DNA of 64,000 nt from G963667975 sp963677395 (GCA_963677395.2 OY781965.2:3720001-3784000); one strand, 5' to 3'. Counted from the first letter of the stretch, positions 34,682-43,332 are shown. Notes: generated by a model from the letters alone, not told the origin. Program-made: numbers and translations.

Positions 34682-35935
34682 GTGATAAACAATCCGAATC
34701 TGCCCAAGCTTTTTGTATGTATTCCGGTTTTAAATGAACTGGAAAATATTCCTGAATTACTCAATAATATCAGTAAGCAAAACTATTGCAACTTCAAAGT
34801 GATTGTATGTGTAAATCAGCCTGAAACATGGTGGAACGAGCCAGAAAAGCACCAAATTTGCATCCATAATCAAAAAACACTGGAACTATTAAATACCGAA
34901 AACCGTTTCCAACTGTCGGTAATTGACAAGTCATCGCCCGGAAAAGGCTGGATTGGAAAAAAACACGGAGTTGGCTGGGCTCGGAAAATTGCGATGGATC
35001 TGGCAATTGAAGAAGCTCTGCCTGCAGATATTATACTGAGCATGGATGCCGATATAGCATTTACCCCAAACTATTTTGAAGCCATTGTAACCCGAATGTA
35101 TCATACTCCAAAAGCCATGGCACTGTCAATCCCTTATATGCATCCCCTTTCGGGTAATGAAGCACTGGACAGACTCATGCTACGCTACGAAATATATATG
35201 CGGCACTATGCGCTCAGTTTATGGATAATTGAAAATCCTTTTGCATTTACTGCTGTAGGATCAGCAATGGCAATTCCGGTTTGGGCATATAAAAAAGTGG
35301 ATGGAATTAGTCCGGTTTTAAGTGGCGAAGATTTCTATTTCATGCTTAAACTGAGCAAATCAGGATCAATTATCCACACTTGCAAAGAACGGGTTTGTCC
35401 ACAGGGGCGATTAAGCAATCGTGTTTATTTCGGAACAGGACCTGCACTAATCAAAGGCAAATCAGGCGACTGGAGCAGTTATCCTATTTATCCGCAAGTA
35501 CTGTTTCAGAAAATAGAAGAGAGCTTTCAGGCTTTTGAACTACTGTGGGAAAAAGATGTTGATTTCCCGATGAATTCATTTCTTGCCGGACAATTTAAGG
35601 ATAGCCAGTGGTGGATTCCACTTCGGACAAACTACAAAAACAAAATTCAATTTGTAAAAGCTTGTTGTGTAAAAACCGATGCATTACGTATTCTGCAATA
35701 TTTGAAAACACAACACAACAATCAATCTGGCAATGATGAAAAAGAACTCATTACCTTTATGCAGAATTTTTATGGATCTAAAAAAATGAACCAGGAGCTA
35801 CCAGAGCTTAATACACTGAATTTTAACACTTCAAACATTCTTCTTTTAGAAGCTATCCGGCAAAAACTTATGCAAAGTGAAGATGAATTTCGCACAAAGC
35901 ATGATAACAATCTCCATCCTGATGTAAAGAAATAA
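34682..35935 (+). CDS. Family 2 glycosyltransferase
   Basis: A 417-residue GT-A-fold glycosyltransferase. The N-terminus is KLFVCIPVLNELENIPELL, the nucleotide-binding strand of GT2 enzymes; the DXD-type motif is SMDADIAF, and the acceptor region contains SGEDFYFMLKLSKSG. There is no membrane domain; relatives build surface glycans. Start: the only in-frame start before the essential N-terminal strand is a GTG at 34682, almost at the predicted transcript start, so the message may be leaderless. Donor and acceptor unknown. It lies alone, with miaA after 80 nt. Confidence 0.85.
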   Translation: MINNPNLPKLFVCIPVLNELENIPELLNNISKQNYCNFKVIVCVNQPETWWNEPEKHQICIHNQKTLELLNTENRFQLSVIDKSSPGKGWIGKKHGVGWARKIAMDLAIEEALPADIILSMDADIAFTPNYFEAIVTRMYHTPKAMALSIPYMHPLSGNEALDRLMLRYEIYMRHYALSLWIIENPFAFTAVGSAMAIPVWAYKKVDGISPVLSGEDFYFMLKLSKSGSIIHTCKERVCPQGRLSNRVYFGTGPALIKGKSGDWSSYPIYPQVLFQKIEESFQAFELLWEKDVDFPMNSFLAGQFKDSQWWIPLRTNYKNKIQFVKACCVKTDALRILQYLKTQHNNQSGNDEKELITFMQNFYGSKKMNQELPELNTLNFNTSNILLLEAIRQKLMQSEDEFRTKHDNNLHPDVKK

Positions 35936-36015
35936 AAAGCAGGTATTCCCGAATCAAAATATCCCATAAACTTTTCCGAACTTCGCATCCTCAATCTGTT
36001 TCAATTTTACAAACA

Positions 36016-36948
36016 ATGAAATCGATCTTCACGCCTATTCTTCCAGTAATTTTGGGACCTACAGCCTGTGGAAAAACTCGCTTGGCAGCCCTGCTCGCGC
36101 ACAAACTGGGAGGAGAAATCATCAGTGCTGATTCGCGACAGGTTTTCAGGGGAATGACAATAGGCACTGGAAAAGATTACGAAGATTATTATGTGGATGG
36201 AGTTCAGATTCCCTTTCATCTGGTTGATATACGCGATGCCGGATATGAATACAATGTATTTGAATTTCAGCAGGATTTCATTCAGACTTTTGAAGAGATT
36301 GTGAGCCGGAACAAATTTCCGGTTTTATGTGGTGGAACCGGAATGTATATTGAATCGGTATTAAATGAATATAAACTGGTTGCAGTTCCCGAAAATGAAG
36401 CATTGCGAAAAGAGCTGAACCAAAAGAATAACGAAGAGCTTATTACACTCCTTTCACAACACCGCAACCTTCACAATACTACAGATATTACGGATCGTTC
36501 ACGAACTATTCGTGCCATTGAAATAGAACTGTATCTGAACGAAAATTCAGATCTTAAAGTTCCTTTGCCCATCTTTAAACCCTTAATTTTTGGGGTTAAT
36601 TTTGATCGTGAAATAGTTCGTAACCGAATTACGCAACGGTTAAAAGTCAGACTTGAATCCGGTATGATTGAAGAAGTACAAGCGCTGCTCAACTCTGGAC
36701 TTACCCATTCACAATTAATGTTTTACGGGCTGGAATACAAATACATTACACAATATCTCGATCATCAGATTTCGTATAACGAGATGTTTACACTCTTAAA
36801 CACAGCTATCCATCAGTTTGCCAAACGTCAAAACACCTGGTTTCGTCGTATGGAACGCAATGGAACACAAATACACTGGCTCTCGCCAAATCTTACATTA
36901 CAGGAAAAAGTTGAAGAGATTGCGGAGATAATCCAAAAATCCAGATAA
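36016..36948 (+). CDS. miaA: tRNA dimethylallyltransferase
   Basis: MiaA adds a dimethylallyl group to A37 of tRNAs reading UNN codons. The 310-residue protein has the P-loop LGPTACGKTRLA near residue 13, SADSRQVFRGMTIGTGK, FHLVDI, LCGGTGMYIESV, and the C-terminal YKYITQYLDH and QFAKRQNTWFRRM segments. Length is normal. It stands alone after the GT2 gene and is followed by the gcvT terminator region. Firm. Confidence 0.95.
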   Translation: MKSIFTPILPVILGPTACGKTRLAALLAHKLGGEIISADSRQVFRGMTIGTGKDYEDYYVDGVQIPFHLVDIRDAGYEYNVFEFQQDFIQTFEEIVSRNKFPVLCGGTGMYIESVLNEYKLVAVPENEALRKELNQKNNEELITLLSQHRNLHNTTDITDRSRTIRAIEIELYLNENSDLKVPLPIFKPLIFGVNFDREIVRNRITQRLKVRLESGMIEEVQALLNSGLTHSQLMFYGLEYKYITQYLDHQISYNEMFTLLNTAIHQFAKRQNTWFRRMERNGTQIHWLSPNLTLQEKVEEIAEIIQKSR

Positions 36949-37023
36949 TCATCTTTACTTCCTAAGTTATCAATTATTCTTATTCAGGGAATATAGTATT
37001 ATCAACCCAGACTCTATTAAACC

Positions 37024-37062
37024 AAAAAGAACCAGACAGTTTAAACTATCCGGCTCTTTTTT
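37024..37062 (-). terminator. Terminator of gcvT (minus strand)
   Basis: A 15-bp inverted repeat (37028-37042 with 37043-37057) extended by A5/T5. On the minus strand its three non-Watson-Crick positions are G-U pairs, so the RNA hairpin is fully paired, while on the plus strand the same positions are A-C mismatches. This points to the gcvT transcript as its user. A T-rich tract follows on that strand. Confidence 0.65.
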
Positions 37063-37086
37063 ATGTATCAGTAACTCAATAATTGA

Positions 37087-38190
37087 TTACTTTTTGTAGA
37101 ATGGGATTTTTACAACCACTGCTTTAATCAGTTTTTCACGAATTTTCACATAAATTTCGCTTCCTAATTTACCATAAGCTGTTTTAACATAACCCATACC
37201 AATAGCTTTCCCCAACGAAGGTGATTGTGTACCTGAGGTAACTTCACCTATCACATTACCGTCGGCATCGCAAATTTCATAATGCTGACGTGGAATGCCT
37301 TTATCAACCATGTCAAAACCAACCAGCTTTTGTTGAACGCCTTCTTTCTTAAGGTTTTCATTATATTCTCTGTCGATGAAGTTATTTCCATCTACGAACT
37401 TTGTAATCCAACCTAAACCAGCTTCAATCGGCGAAGTAGTATCATTGATATCGTTGCCATACAAACAGAAGCCCATTTCCAATCGCAGAGTATCACGGCA
37501 ACCTAAACCAGCAGGTTTAATTCCAAATTCAGTACCCGCTTCAAACACAGCCTTCCAGATCTTTTCAGCGTCTTCGTTTGCTATATAAATTTCGCAACCA
37601 CCCGAACCCGTATAACCTGTAGTTGAAATAATTACATCTTTGACGCCTGCAAAATCGACCTTCTTGAAAGTATAATATTCCATATCTTCAATAGGTGTTG
37701 ACGTAAGTTTTTGCATGGCTTTAAGAGCCAATGGCCCCTGAACTGCAAGCTGAGCAATTTCGTCAGAAGCATTGTAAAGTTCTTTTCCAATGGTCAATCC
37801 CATTGTTTCGGCATGTTGCACACACCAAGCCCAGTCTTTATCAATATTTGCAGCATTTACAACCAAAAGATAGGTTTCGCTATTGATACGATACACAAGT
37901 AAATCGTCAACAATCCCGCCTTTACCATTTGGGAAACATGAGTATTGAACTTTGCCGTCAATCAATGCTGCCACATCATTCGATGTCATCATCTGAACAA
38001 ATTCAAAAGCCTTTGAACCTTTTACCCAAAATTCGCCCATGTGCGAAACATCAAATACTCCAACGCCATTACGAACATTATTGTGTTCAACAATTAATCC
38101 TTCGTACTGTAAAGGCATATTGTAACCGGCAAACGGAACCATTTTTGCTCCCATAGCGATATGAAACTGGGTGAATGCAGTGTTTTTCAT
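37087..38190 (-). CDS. gcvT: Aminomethyltransferase (glycine cleavage T protein)
   Basis: GcvT moves the aminomethyl carbon of glycine to tetrahydrofolate. The 367-residue protein starts at ATG 38190 (MKNTAFTQFHIAMGAKMVPFAGY); a TTG three codons upstream is not used. Family blocks include VFDVSHMGEFWVKG, DDLLVYRINSETYLLVVNAANIDKD, TTGYTGSGGCEIYIANEDA and GLGCRDTLRLEMGFCLYGND. Single gene with its own strong promoter; gcvP and gcvH are not in the window. Firm. Confidence 0.95.
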   Translation of the reverse strand: MKNTAFTQFHIAMGAKMVPFAGYNMPLQYEGLIVEHNNVRNGVGVFDVSHMGEFWVKGSKAFEFVQMMTSNDVAALIDGKVQYSCFPNGKGGIVDDLLVYRINSETYLLVVNAANIDKDWAWCVQHAETMGLTIGKELYNASDEIAQLAVQGPLALKAMQKLTSTPIEDMEYYTFKKVDFAGVKDVIISTTGYTGSGGCEIYIANEDAEKIWKAVFEAGTEFGIKPAGLGCRDTLRLEMGFCLYGNDINDTTSPIEAGLGWITKFVDGNNFIDREYNENLKKEGVQQKLVGFDMVDKGIPRQHYEICDADGNVIGEVTSGTQSPSLGKAIGMGYVKTAYGKLGSEIYVKIREKLIKAVVVKIPFYKK

Positions 38191-38236
38191 GAATATCAAT
38201 GTATTATAAGATAGAACAACATTTTACTAACTTTTA

Positions 38237-38266
38237 CAAAGGTAATTATTTTTAGAAATATCACAA
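38237..38266 (-). promoter_or_regulatory. Promoter TTG-N19-TACCTTTG for gcvT
   Basis: On the minus strand TTG (38264-38266) and TACCTTTG (38237-38244) are 19 nt apart, the standard Bacteroidota spacing. The leader to the gcvT ATG is about 40 nt. It lies back to back with the promoter of the dehydratase gene. Confidence 0.65.
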
Positions 38267-38289
38267 TCTGGACTTCGGATGCTTTTTTG

Positions 38290-38297
38290 TATTTTTG
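38290..38297 (+). promoter_or_regulatory. -7 box TATTTTTG for the WbpM-like gene
   Basis: A perfect TAnnTTTG whose last bases overlap a TTG that would open the longest reading frame at 38295, so the start must be downstream, at ATG 38322. Confidence 0.5.
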
Positions 38298-38321
38298 AAA
38301 ATTGATTTATTTAGCACTATT

Positions 38322-40190
38322 ATGATTTTATTTAAACGACACACACCCGCCTGGCTTATTTTTCTACTTGATTTTGCCATCGTTGCATTTTCTGTAGTAA
38401 TGTCTTATCTCTTGCGATTTAATTTTAACGTTCCTGACAGCGAGTTGGTGAGCGTTCCCATCGTAATGAGCATTATTCTGGCTATCCGAACCTTGTCGTT
38501 CTTTATTTTCAAAACATTTTCAGGTATTATCCGCTATACCAGTAGTAGTGATGCAGTTCGCATCTTCTTAGTAATCTTTGGTGGAAGTATCCTTTTTTCG
38601 TTTGTAAATCTCGGAACATTTTATACACAGGGTATTTTCATTATTCCTTTCTCCATCATCATTATTGATTTTCTGATTTCAACCTTTTTGATGTCATCAT
38701 TCCGCTTGCTGGCAAAAATTGTTTACCTCGAATTTATGAACCCCAACCGGGATAAAGCAGATGTGATCATTTACGGAGCTGGCGAAGCAGGACTTATTAC
38801 CAAGCGTACTCTTGATCGTGATGCCGGAACAAAATACCGGGTAATCGCATTTCTGGATGATGACGAAAAGAAACAGGGTAAAAAACTTGAAAATGTGTCC
38901 ATTCTCCCTGTAATAGAACTGGACGAACTACTTAAAGAAAACAATATAGCGCAAATCATTATTGCCATCAGTAAAGTTTCAACAAAGCGCAAACAACATA
39001 TTATAGAAAAAGCACTGGAATACAACACTCAGGTACTAACTATCCCCCCTGTAAGTCAATGGATTAATGGAGAATTAAGCTTTAAACAAATCAAAGAAGT
39101 AAAGATTGAAGATTTGCTTGAACGTGAGGTAATTGAACTTGACAAACACAAGCTGGGTTCTGAATTAACCGGAAAAACTATTTTGGTTACCGGTGCCTGT
39201 GGTTCTATCGGTTCAGAAATTGTTCGACAACTTGCCGCATTCCCTTGCGAAAAAATACTTATTCTTGACCAGGCAGAGACTCCTATGTATAATCTGGAGG
39301 TTGAGCTTTTGGTCAATTTCCATACAGCTCATTTTGAATTTATTTTATGTGATGTAAATGATACAATTCGAATGCGAAATGTATTTGATACATTCAGGCC
39401 TCAGATGGTTTACCATGCAGCCGCATACAAGCATGTCCCTGTAATGGAAAGCAACCCTTACGAAGCTGTATTGGTAAACGTTTCCGGAACCCGTAATCTT
39501 GCTGATTTGTCAGATGAATTTGGAGTTGACAAATTTGTGATGATTTCAACCGATAAAGCTGTAAATCCCACAAATGTGATGGGGGCATCCAAACGCATTG
39601 CTGAAATTTACATACAAGCTCTTTCGCAAATCTCGAAAACCAAATTTATAACTACACGCTTTGGAAATGTATTAGGATCAAATGGTTCAGTCATCCCATT
39701 GTTTAAAGAACAGATTGCAAAAAGAGGCCCTGTTACTGTAACACATCCTGATATTACCCGCTACTTTATGACAATTCCTGAAGCATGTCAACTAGTTTTG
39801 GAAGCTGGAAACATGGGACATGGAGGTGAAATTTTCATGTTCGACATGGGTGAATCAGTTAAAATTGTCGATCTGGCAAAAAAAATGATTCAACTTTCAG
39901 GATTAACTCTTGGAAAAGATATTCAGATTGTATTTTCAGGATTACGTCCCGGTGAAAAACTTTACGAAGAACTCCTGAGTAACAAAGAAAATACTTTGCC
40001 AACTCACCATCCAAAGATACTTATTGCCAAAGTAGAACCTCATGACATCAATACCGTTAAACAAAAAGTGGACGAACTTATTCTCAAACTTGCAGAACAT
40101 AATAACCTTAATATTGTATCAGAAATGAAACAGTTCGTTCCTGAATACAAAAGTCAAAACTCAGTTTTTGAACAACTTGACAAATTATAA
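38322..40190 (+). CDS. WbpM/CapD-type nucleoside-diphosphate-sugar 4,6-dehydratase, membrane-bound
   Basis: A 622-residue protein of surface-polysaccharide synthesis. Start at 38322 (MILFKRHTPAWLIFLLD). Residues about 10-130 hold four membrane helices; about 145-265 form a CoA-binding-like Rossmann domain (IYGAGEAGLITKR); about 285-560 are the dehydratase domain with VTGACGSIGSEIVRQL near residue 287, AAYKHVPVMESNPYEAVLVN, and STDKAVNPTNVMGASKR, where Met replaces the usual Tyr as in WbpM. WbpM acts on UDP-GlcNAc; the substrate here is inferred. It is followed 12 nt later by a DUF1858 gene. Confidence 0.9.
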   Translation: MILFKRHTPAWLIFLLDFAIVAFSVVMSYLLRFNFNVPDSELVSVPIVMSIILAIRTLSFFIFKTFSGIIRYTSSSDAVRIFLVIFGGSILFSFVNLGTFYTQGIFIIPFSIIIIDFLISTFLMSSFRLLAKIVYLEFMNPNRDKADVIIYGAGEAGLITKRTLDRDAGTKYRVIAFLDDDEKKQGKKLENVSILPVIELDELLKENNIAQIIIAISKVSTKRKQHIIEKALEYNTQVLTIPPVSQWINGELSFKQIKEVKIEDLLEREVIELDKHKLGSELTGKTILVTGACGSIGSEIVRQLAAFPCEKILILDQAETPMYNLEVELLVNFHTAHFEFILCDVNDTIRMRNVFDTFRPQMVYHAAAYKHVPVMESNPYEAVLVNVSGTRNLADLSDEFGVDKFVMISTDKAVNPTNVMGASKRIAEIYIQALSQISKTKFITTRFGNVLGSNGSVIPLFKEQIAKRGPVTVTHPDITRYFMTIPEACQLVLEAGNMGHGGEIFMFDMGESVKIVDLAKKMIQLSGLTLGKDIQIVFSGLRPGEKLYEELLSNKENTLPTHHPKILIAKVEPHDINTVKQKVDELILKLAEHNNLNIVSEMKQFVPEYKSQNSVFEQLDKL

Positions 40191-40202
40191 ACAAAACACA
40201 AT

Positions 40203-40415
40203 ATGAAAATCAAATCAGAGACCCCCATCGAAGAATTGGTTCAGGAATATCCGGAAACCGTTATATTTTTATCTCAAAAAGACATTCGTTGTGTAGTATG
40301 TGGAGAACCAATCTGGGGCACATTAGGCGAAGCGATGCAGGAAAAAGGATTTACAGAAGACATGAAGTTTCAGATTCTTTTGGATATTAACCAGCTTGTA
40401 AATCAGAAAAATTAG
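40203..40415 (+). CDS. DUF1858 domain protein
   Basis: A 70-residue single-domain protein with the family pattern ETPIEELVQEYPETVIFLSQKDIRCVVCGEP (given in parts: TPIEELVQEYPE, IRCVVCGEPIWGTLGEAM) and the CxxC pair Cys33-Cys36 near residue 34. DUF1858 proteins are proposed to bind iron-sulphur clusters or act in hybrid-cluster redox chemistry; nothing here decides. It follows the dehydratase by 12 nt, so it is probably co-transcribed with it. Confidence 0.85.
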   Translation: MKIKSETPIEELVQEYPETVIFLSQKDIRCVVCGEPIWGTLGEAMQEKGFTEDMKFQILLDINQLVNQKN

Positions 40416-40419
40416 ATGA

Positions 40420-40709
40420 TTAAACGCAATAAAGGTCGTGATTTAATCCCAGAGTTGTAGTACTTGTTTCATCAGTAAAAATCATATTGTAGCGTAAATT
40501 TGCATTAAAATCCATTTGATCACTTAACTGATAAAGGACACCAAATACAGGTGCAAAACCAAATTTAGTAATGAATATATTTATCCCTACATTCATCAAA
40601 GTCATGCTGGTTTTAAACCTATAGAGCCCTATAAGTTAGCACCTACATAAGGATTCAGTTTTTCACCCGTAGCAACAATTAGCATAATACTAGTAAGAGT
40701 CATCATCAT
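40420..40709 (-). pseudogene. Decayed outer-membrane beta-barrel gene
   Basis: Minus-strand remains of an outer-membrane protein gene. The upstream part (40709-40629) reads MMMTLTSIMLIVAT, like a worn signal peptide, then GEKLNPYVGANL and a stop. In another frame the sequence resumes as GLYRFKTSMTLMNVGINIF and continues ITKFGFAPVFGVLYQLSDQ and DFNANLRYNMIFTDE, ending GLNHDLYCV, which is typical barrel-end strand sequence. Signal peptide and barrel end are far too close, so most of the gene is missing and at least one frameshift is present. It lies head-to-head with the intact barrel gene at 41013. A short intact gene with programmed frameshift is possible but unlikely. Confidence 0.6.
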
Positions 40710-40975
40710 AATCTTTTATACCAAAAAAATAATAACCATAATCACAATGCTAACTTCTTTATAATCTTTTGATTTTAGTTATCAATATGTGATAAATCTA
40801 TATATATATTTTAAATATTAACATTTCAATTGTATTCTTTAACAAAAACTGTAATAGTATGCAAATCACATATTCAATTGTTATTCAATTAGATGAAAAT
40901 ACATATGTTAACAACTCAAGAATAAGTGTTGAAAAATTTATTTTACATATCGTTAACATCCATTAATAATAAGCT
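40710..40975. other. AT-rich gap upstream of the barrel genes
   Basis: About 266 bases between the pseudogene and the promoter of the next gene. It is strongly AT-rich and shows no reading frame, repeat or stable hairpin that I could recognise. Confidence 0.4.
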
Positions 40976-40983
40976 TAACTTTG
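40976..40983 (+). promoter_or_regulatory. -7 box TAACTTTG for the outer-membrane barrel gene
   Basis: A perfect TAnnTTTG 29 nt before the ATG at 41013. The -33 region has TTA rather than TTG. Confidence 0.5.
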
Positions 40984-41012
40984 ATTCATATTAACCAATA
41001 AAACCGATTCTC

Positions 41013-41681
41013 ATGAAAAAGTTATTCTTAGCTATCATTGTATTAACAATTGCTATTTCAGCAAATGCACAATTTAAACCAAGCAAAGGTTTCACTGCAG
41101 AAGTTAACTTCCGTCCATTAAGTGCAAATCCCATTCAGATTGACTATCTAAAAGGCCGCATGTTCCTGAATTCCAACATGGCTATTCGTTTAGGGCTAGA
41201 GCTAAACTCATATAGCGAAACATCCAAAAGTACTAACACGGCAAATCCTCCAATAACCGAAGAAACAACTAGTAAATATATGATATTTGGATTGCGTCCA
41301 GGTATTGAATTTCATATGAAAGGCACTGACCGTTTATCTCCTTATTATGGTGCAGAAATTGCTTTATCTATGAAATCAGCATCTACTAAAATTACAAATT
41401 TCAACAAAGTTGACGGAAGCAATGTTGAAGTTAACGGTGCATGGCAGGATGGTTCAAACATGGGTTATACTATGTTTGGAATAAATATTCTGTTTGGAGC
41501 TGATTATTATGTAGCCAAACATCTTTATCTGGGTGCAGAAATTGGCTTTGGTTTTTTCAACTATAGCTATAAAGATACAGAAGTTACATCAGGGACCACT
41601 ACAAAAACAACCCCAAATGGTTCTGATATGAATATGGGGGTAAACTTTAACTCTGCTATCCGTTTAGGATGGGCATTCTAA
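41013..41681 (+). CDS. Outer-membrane beta-barrel protein
   Basis: A 222-residue small barrel. Signal peptide 1-19 (MKKLFLAIIVLTIAISANA), then alternating strand-like segments: GFTAEVNFRPLSANPIQIDY, MAIRLGLELNSYSE, YMIFGLRPGIEFHMKG, LSPYYGAEIALSMKS, FGINILFGADYYVAKHLYLGAEIGFGFFNYSY and a final GVNFNSAIRLGWAF ending in Phe. It fits the OMP_b-brl group without a known ligand. A stem-loop follows, then a lipoprotein gene and a second barrel gene, all plus strand. Confidence 0.83.
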   Translation: MKKLFLAIIVLTIAISANAQFKPSKGFTAEVNFRPLSANPIQIDYLKGRMFLNSNMAIRLGLELNSYSETSKSTNTANPPITEETTSKYMIFGLRPGIEFHMKGTDRLSPYYGAEIALSMKSASTKITNFNKVDGSNVEVNGAWQDGSNMGYTMFGINILFGADYYVAKHLYLGAEIGFGFFNYSYKDTEVTSGTTTKTTPNGSDMNMGVNFNSAIRLGWAF

Positions 41682-41698
41682 TTTAAAATAAACATTTC

Positions 41699-41725
41699 AG
41701 GGAAAGCTATTTGCTTTCCCTACTT
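41699..41725 (+). terminator. Hairpin between the barrel and lipoprotein genes
   Basis: A 9-bp perfect stem AGGGAAAGC/GCTTTCCCT (41699-41707 with 41713-41721, loop TATTT) 18 nt after the stop. A weak T tract follows, so it may be an attenuator or processing stem that lets some transcripts continue. Confidence 0.5.
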
Positions 41726-41747
41726 ATAATTTAAAACACAGTACTCT

Positions 41748-42305
41748 ATGAAAAAAACTCTGTGGTTTATCGTATTTATGGGGCTGTTCTTTGTTTTTTC
41801 CTGTGGAAAAGATGACAACTTACAAGATAATAAAAACAAAGCCAGCAATCCCAATTACCCTCAAGGTGAAAATTCTTCCAATTTTACAGATGGGAATAGC
41901 AAACCTGGATTTGCGTCTGGACAAAACGGCACAACAAATTTCTCTTCGGGTGGTTCTCATCCTAATTTTGGAGGAAATAATAATTCCGGAAATGAAACTG
42001 ATGAAACTTGTATTTTAGGAGGCTGGATTACGAACAAAGACAATCCTATAGCATGTCCTACTTATAATTTCCATTTGAAATTACAGTTCAATGCAAATCA
42101 CTCTGGCGAGGCATGGCATCTGGACGAATTTCTCTGTACATTTAACTACCATAAGTATTTTAACTGGTCATACGCAAATGGAAACCTAACTGTAACATGG
42201 GATGACAGCCAATTGAGCTCGACATATGGATTTAATTGTTCTTCGAACTCACTTAAAGTTGACTGGTTAACAGTCGGAAATAAAAAAGTGCTACACCGTG
42301 AATAA
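41748..42305 (+). CDS. Lipoprotein with N/F/G/S-rich short repeats and lipocalin-like C-terminus
   Basis: A 185-residue predicted lipoprotein of unknown function: signal ending VFSC (Cys19). Residues about 36-81 hold five imperfect 9-10-residue repeats of the form N-[YF]-x-x-G (NYPQGENSS, NFTDGNSKP, GFASGQNGTT, NFSSGGSHP, NFGGNNNSG). Residues about 88-185, from CILGGWITNKD to KVDWLTVG, look like a lipocalin-type beta domain (LKLQFNANHSGEAW, WSYANGNLTVTWDD) with four cysteines. The repeats may be a surface linker. It sits between two barrel genes. Confidence 0.7.
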   Translation: MKKTLWFIVFMGLFFVFSCGKDDNLQDNKNKASNPNYPQGENSSNFTDGNSKPGFASGQNGTTNFSSGGSHPNFGGNNNSGNETDETCILGGWITNKDNPIACPTYNFHLKLQFNANHSGEAWHLDEFLCTFNYHKYFNWSYANGNLTVTWDDSQLSSTYGFNCSSNSLKVDWLTVGNKKVLHRE

Positions 42306-42326
42306 TTAACAAAAATAAACTTAACG

Positions 42327-42352
42327 GGCAGAGTTAATTCTCTGCCTTTTTA
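42327..42352 (+). terminator. Terminator after the repeat lipoprotein gene
   Basis: A 7-bp stem GGCAGAG/CTCTGCC (42327-42333 with 42340-42346, loop TTAATT) followed directly by five T residues, 22 nt past the stop. Confidence 0.7.
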
Positions 42353-42388
42353 TTATACCTTTACCTAATAATTCTAAAAAGTACAATT

Positions 42389-43021
42389 ATGAAAAAAATA
42401 GTATTCCTTGCCATGATACTGACAATTACATCAGCATCATGGGCTCAATTACCCAAAATTGGAGCACATGCAGGTATCAACCTCTCCACTATCACAGGAG
42501 ACATGAATGGAATAGACAAAGGCATGAAATTCGGCTTAACTGGTGGTATTCATTATAATATCAAACTAATTCCTTTTATTTCATTACAACCAGAGTTAAA
42601 CTACGACCAAAGAGGAATTAACCAAAAATACTCTACAACTTTATTGGGTGTAACAACCTCATTCGATAATACTTTAAAGCTTAATTATCTGACAATCCCT
42701 GTACTTTTTAGATTAAATCCACCCATGCTATATATTGAAGCAGGTCCTTATGTTGGATTTCTGTTAAATGCAAAAAATGACATGAATTTATCTATTAATG
42801 GAACTCCGACAATTTCACAAACAACTGATGTGAAAGAAAATTACTCAAAAACAGAATTTGGTTTGATTGGAGGTGCCGGATTAAAATTTGGATTGGGTCC
42901 TGTTAAGTTTAATGCTGGATTACGTTATACAATGGGGTTATCCAATATCAATAAAGATGACACCTACACAAACAAAAACGCTGTATTAACTTTACTTGCA
43001 GGTTTTACGTTAGGCCTATAA
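42389..43021 (+). CDS. Porin-family outer-membrane beta-barrel protein
   Basis: A 210-residue protein of the OMP_b-brl_2 type: signal peptide ending near SWAQ, then KIGAHAGINLSTITGD, FGLTGGIHYNIKLIPFISLQPELNYDQRG, LNYLTIPVLFRLNPPMLYIEAGPYVGFLLNAK, EFGLIGGAGLKFGLGPVKFNAGLRYTMGLSNI and the end AVLTLLAGFTLGL. The YLTIPVLFR and AGPYVGFLL blocks are diagnostic of this group. Ligand unknown; it belongs with the two upstream envelope genes. Confidence 0.88.
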   Translation: MKKIVFLAMILTITSASWAQLPKIGAHAGINLSTITGDMNGIDKGMKFGLTGGIHYNIKLIPFISLQPELNYDQRGINQKYSTTLLGVTTSFDNTLKLNYLTIPVLFRLNPPMLYIEAGPYVGFLLNAKNDMNLSINGTPTISQTTDVKENYSKTEFGLIGGAGLKFGLGPVKFNAGLRYTMGLSNINKDDTYTNKNAVLTLLAGFTLGL

Positions 43022-43332
43022 TAAAAGAGGTCTAACTACACTTATTTGCTTACTGTCGAATTCGGAATTATGTTCTCGGCAAGTTTGCCTGTTAGTATTT
43101 TTCTTGAATAAGAAAAAATCAATCGATTGAACCAAATATTTAGTTTATAATCGTATTGTAGATATGTATTTTTTCTGCAATCATTCTGTATTGAAGCTCC
43201 GATTAAACCTGTGAGTATACTCATCTATGTAAATTTTCATCCATAAAAACAAATTAAAATATCAACTATTAATTATTTAACCAGACATATCATCTGGATA
43301 CGTTTTCCATAAAATGAAAAACTAATTAAAGA
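43022..43332. other. Gap between the porin-family gene and the HAD gene
   Basis: A 311-base AT-rich stretch between convergent genes. A 60-codon minus-strand frame at 43042-43224 has no recognisable product. I see no clear terminator hairpin for either neighbour. Confidence 0.4.

Noticed and set aside
43042..43224. 60-codon minus-strand reading frame after the porin-family gene
   Set aside because: No family resemblance and no promoter; likely chance in AT-rich DNA.
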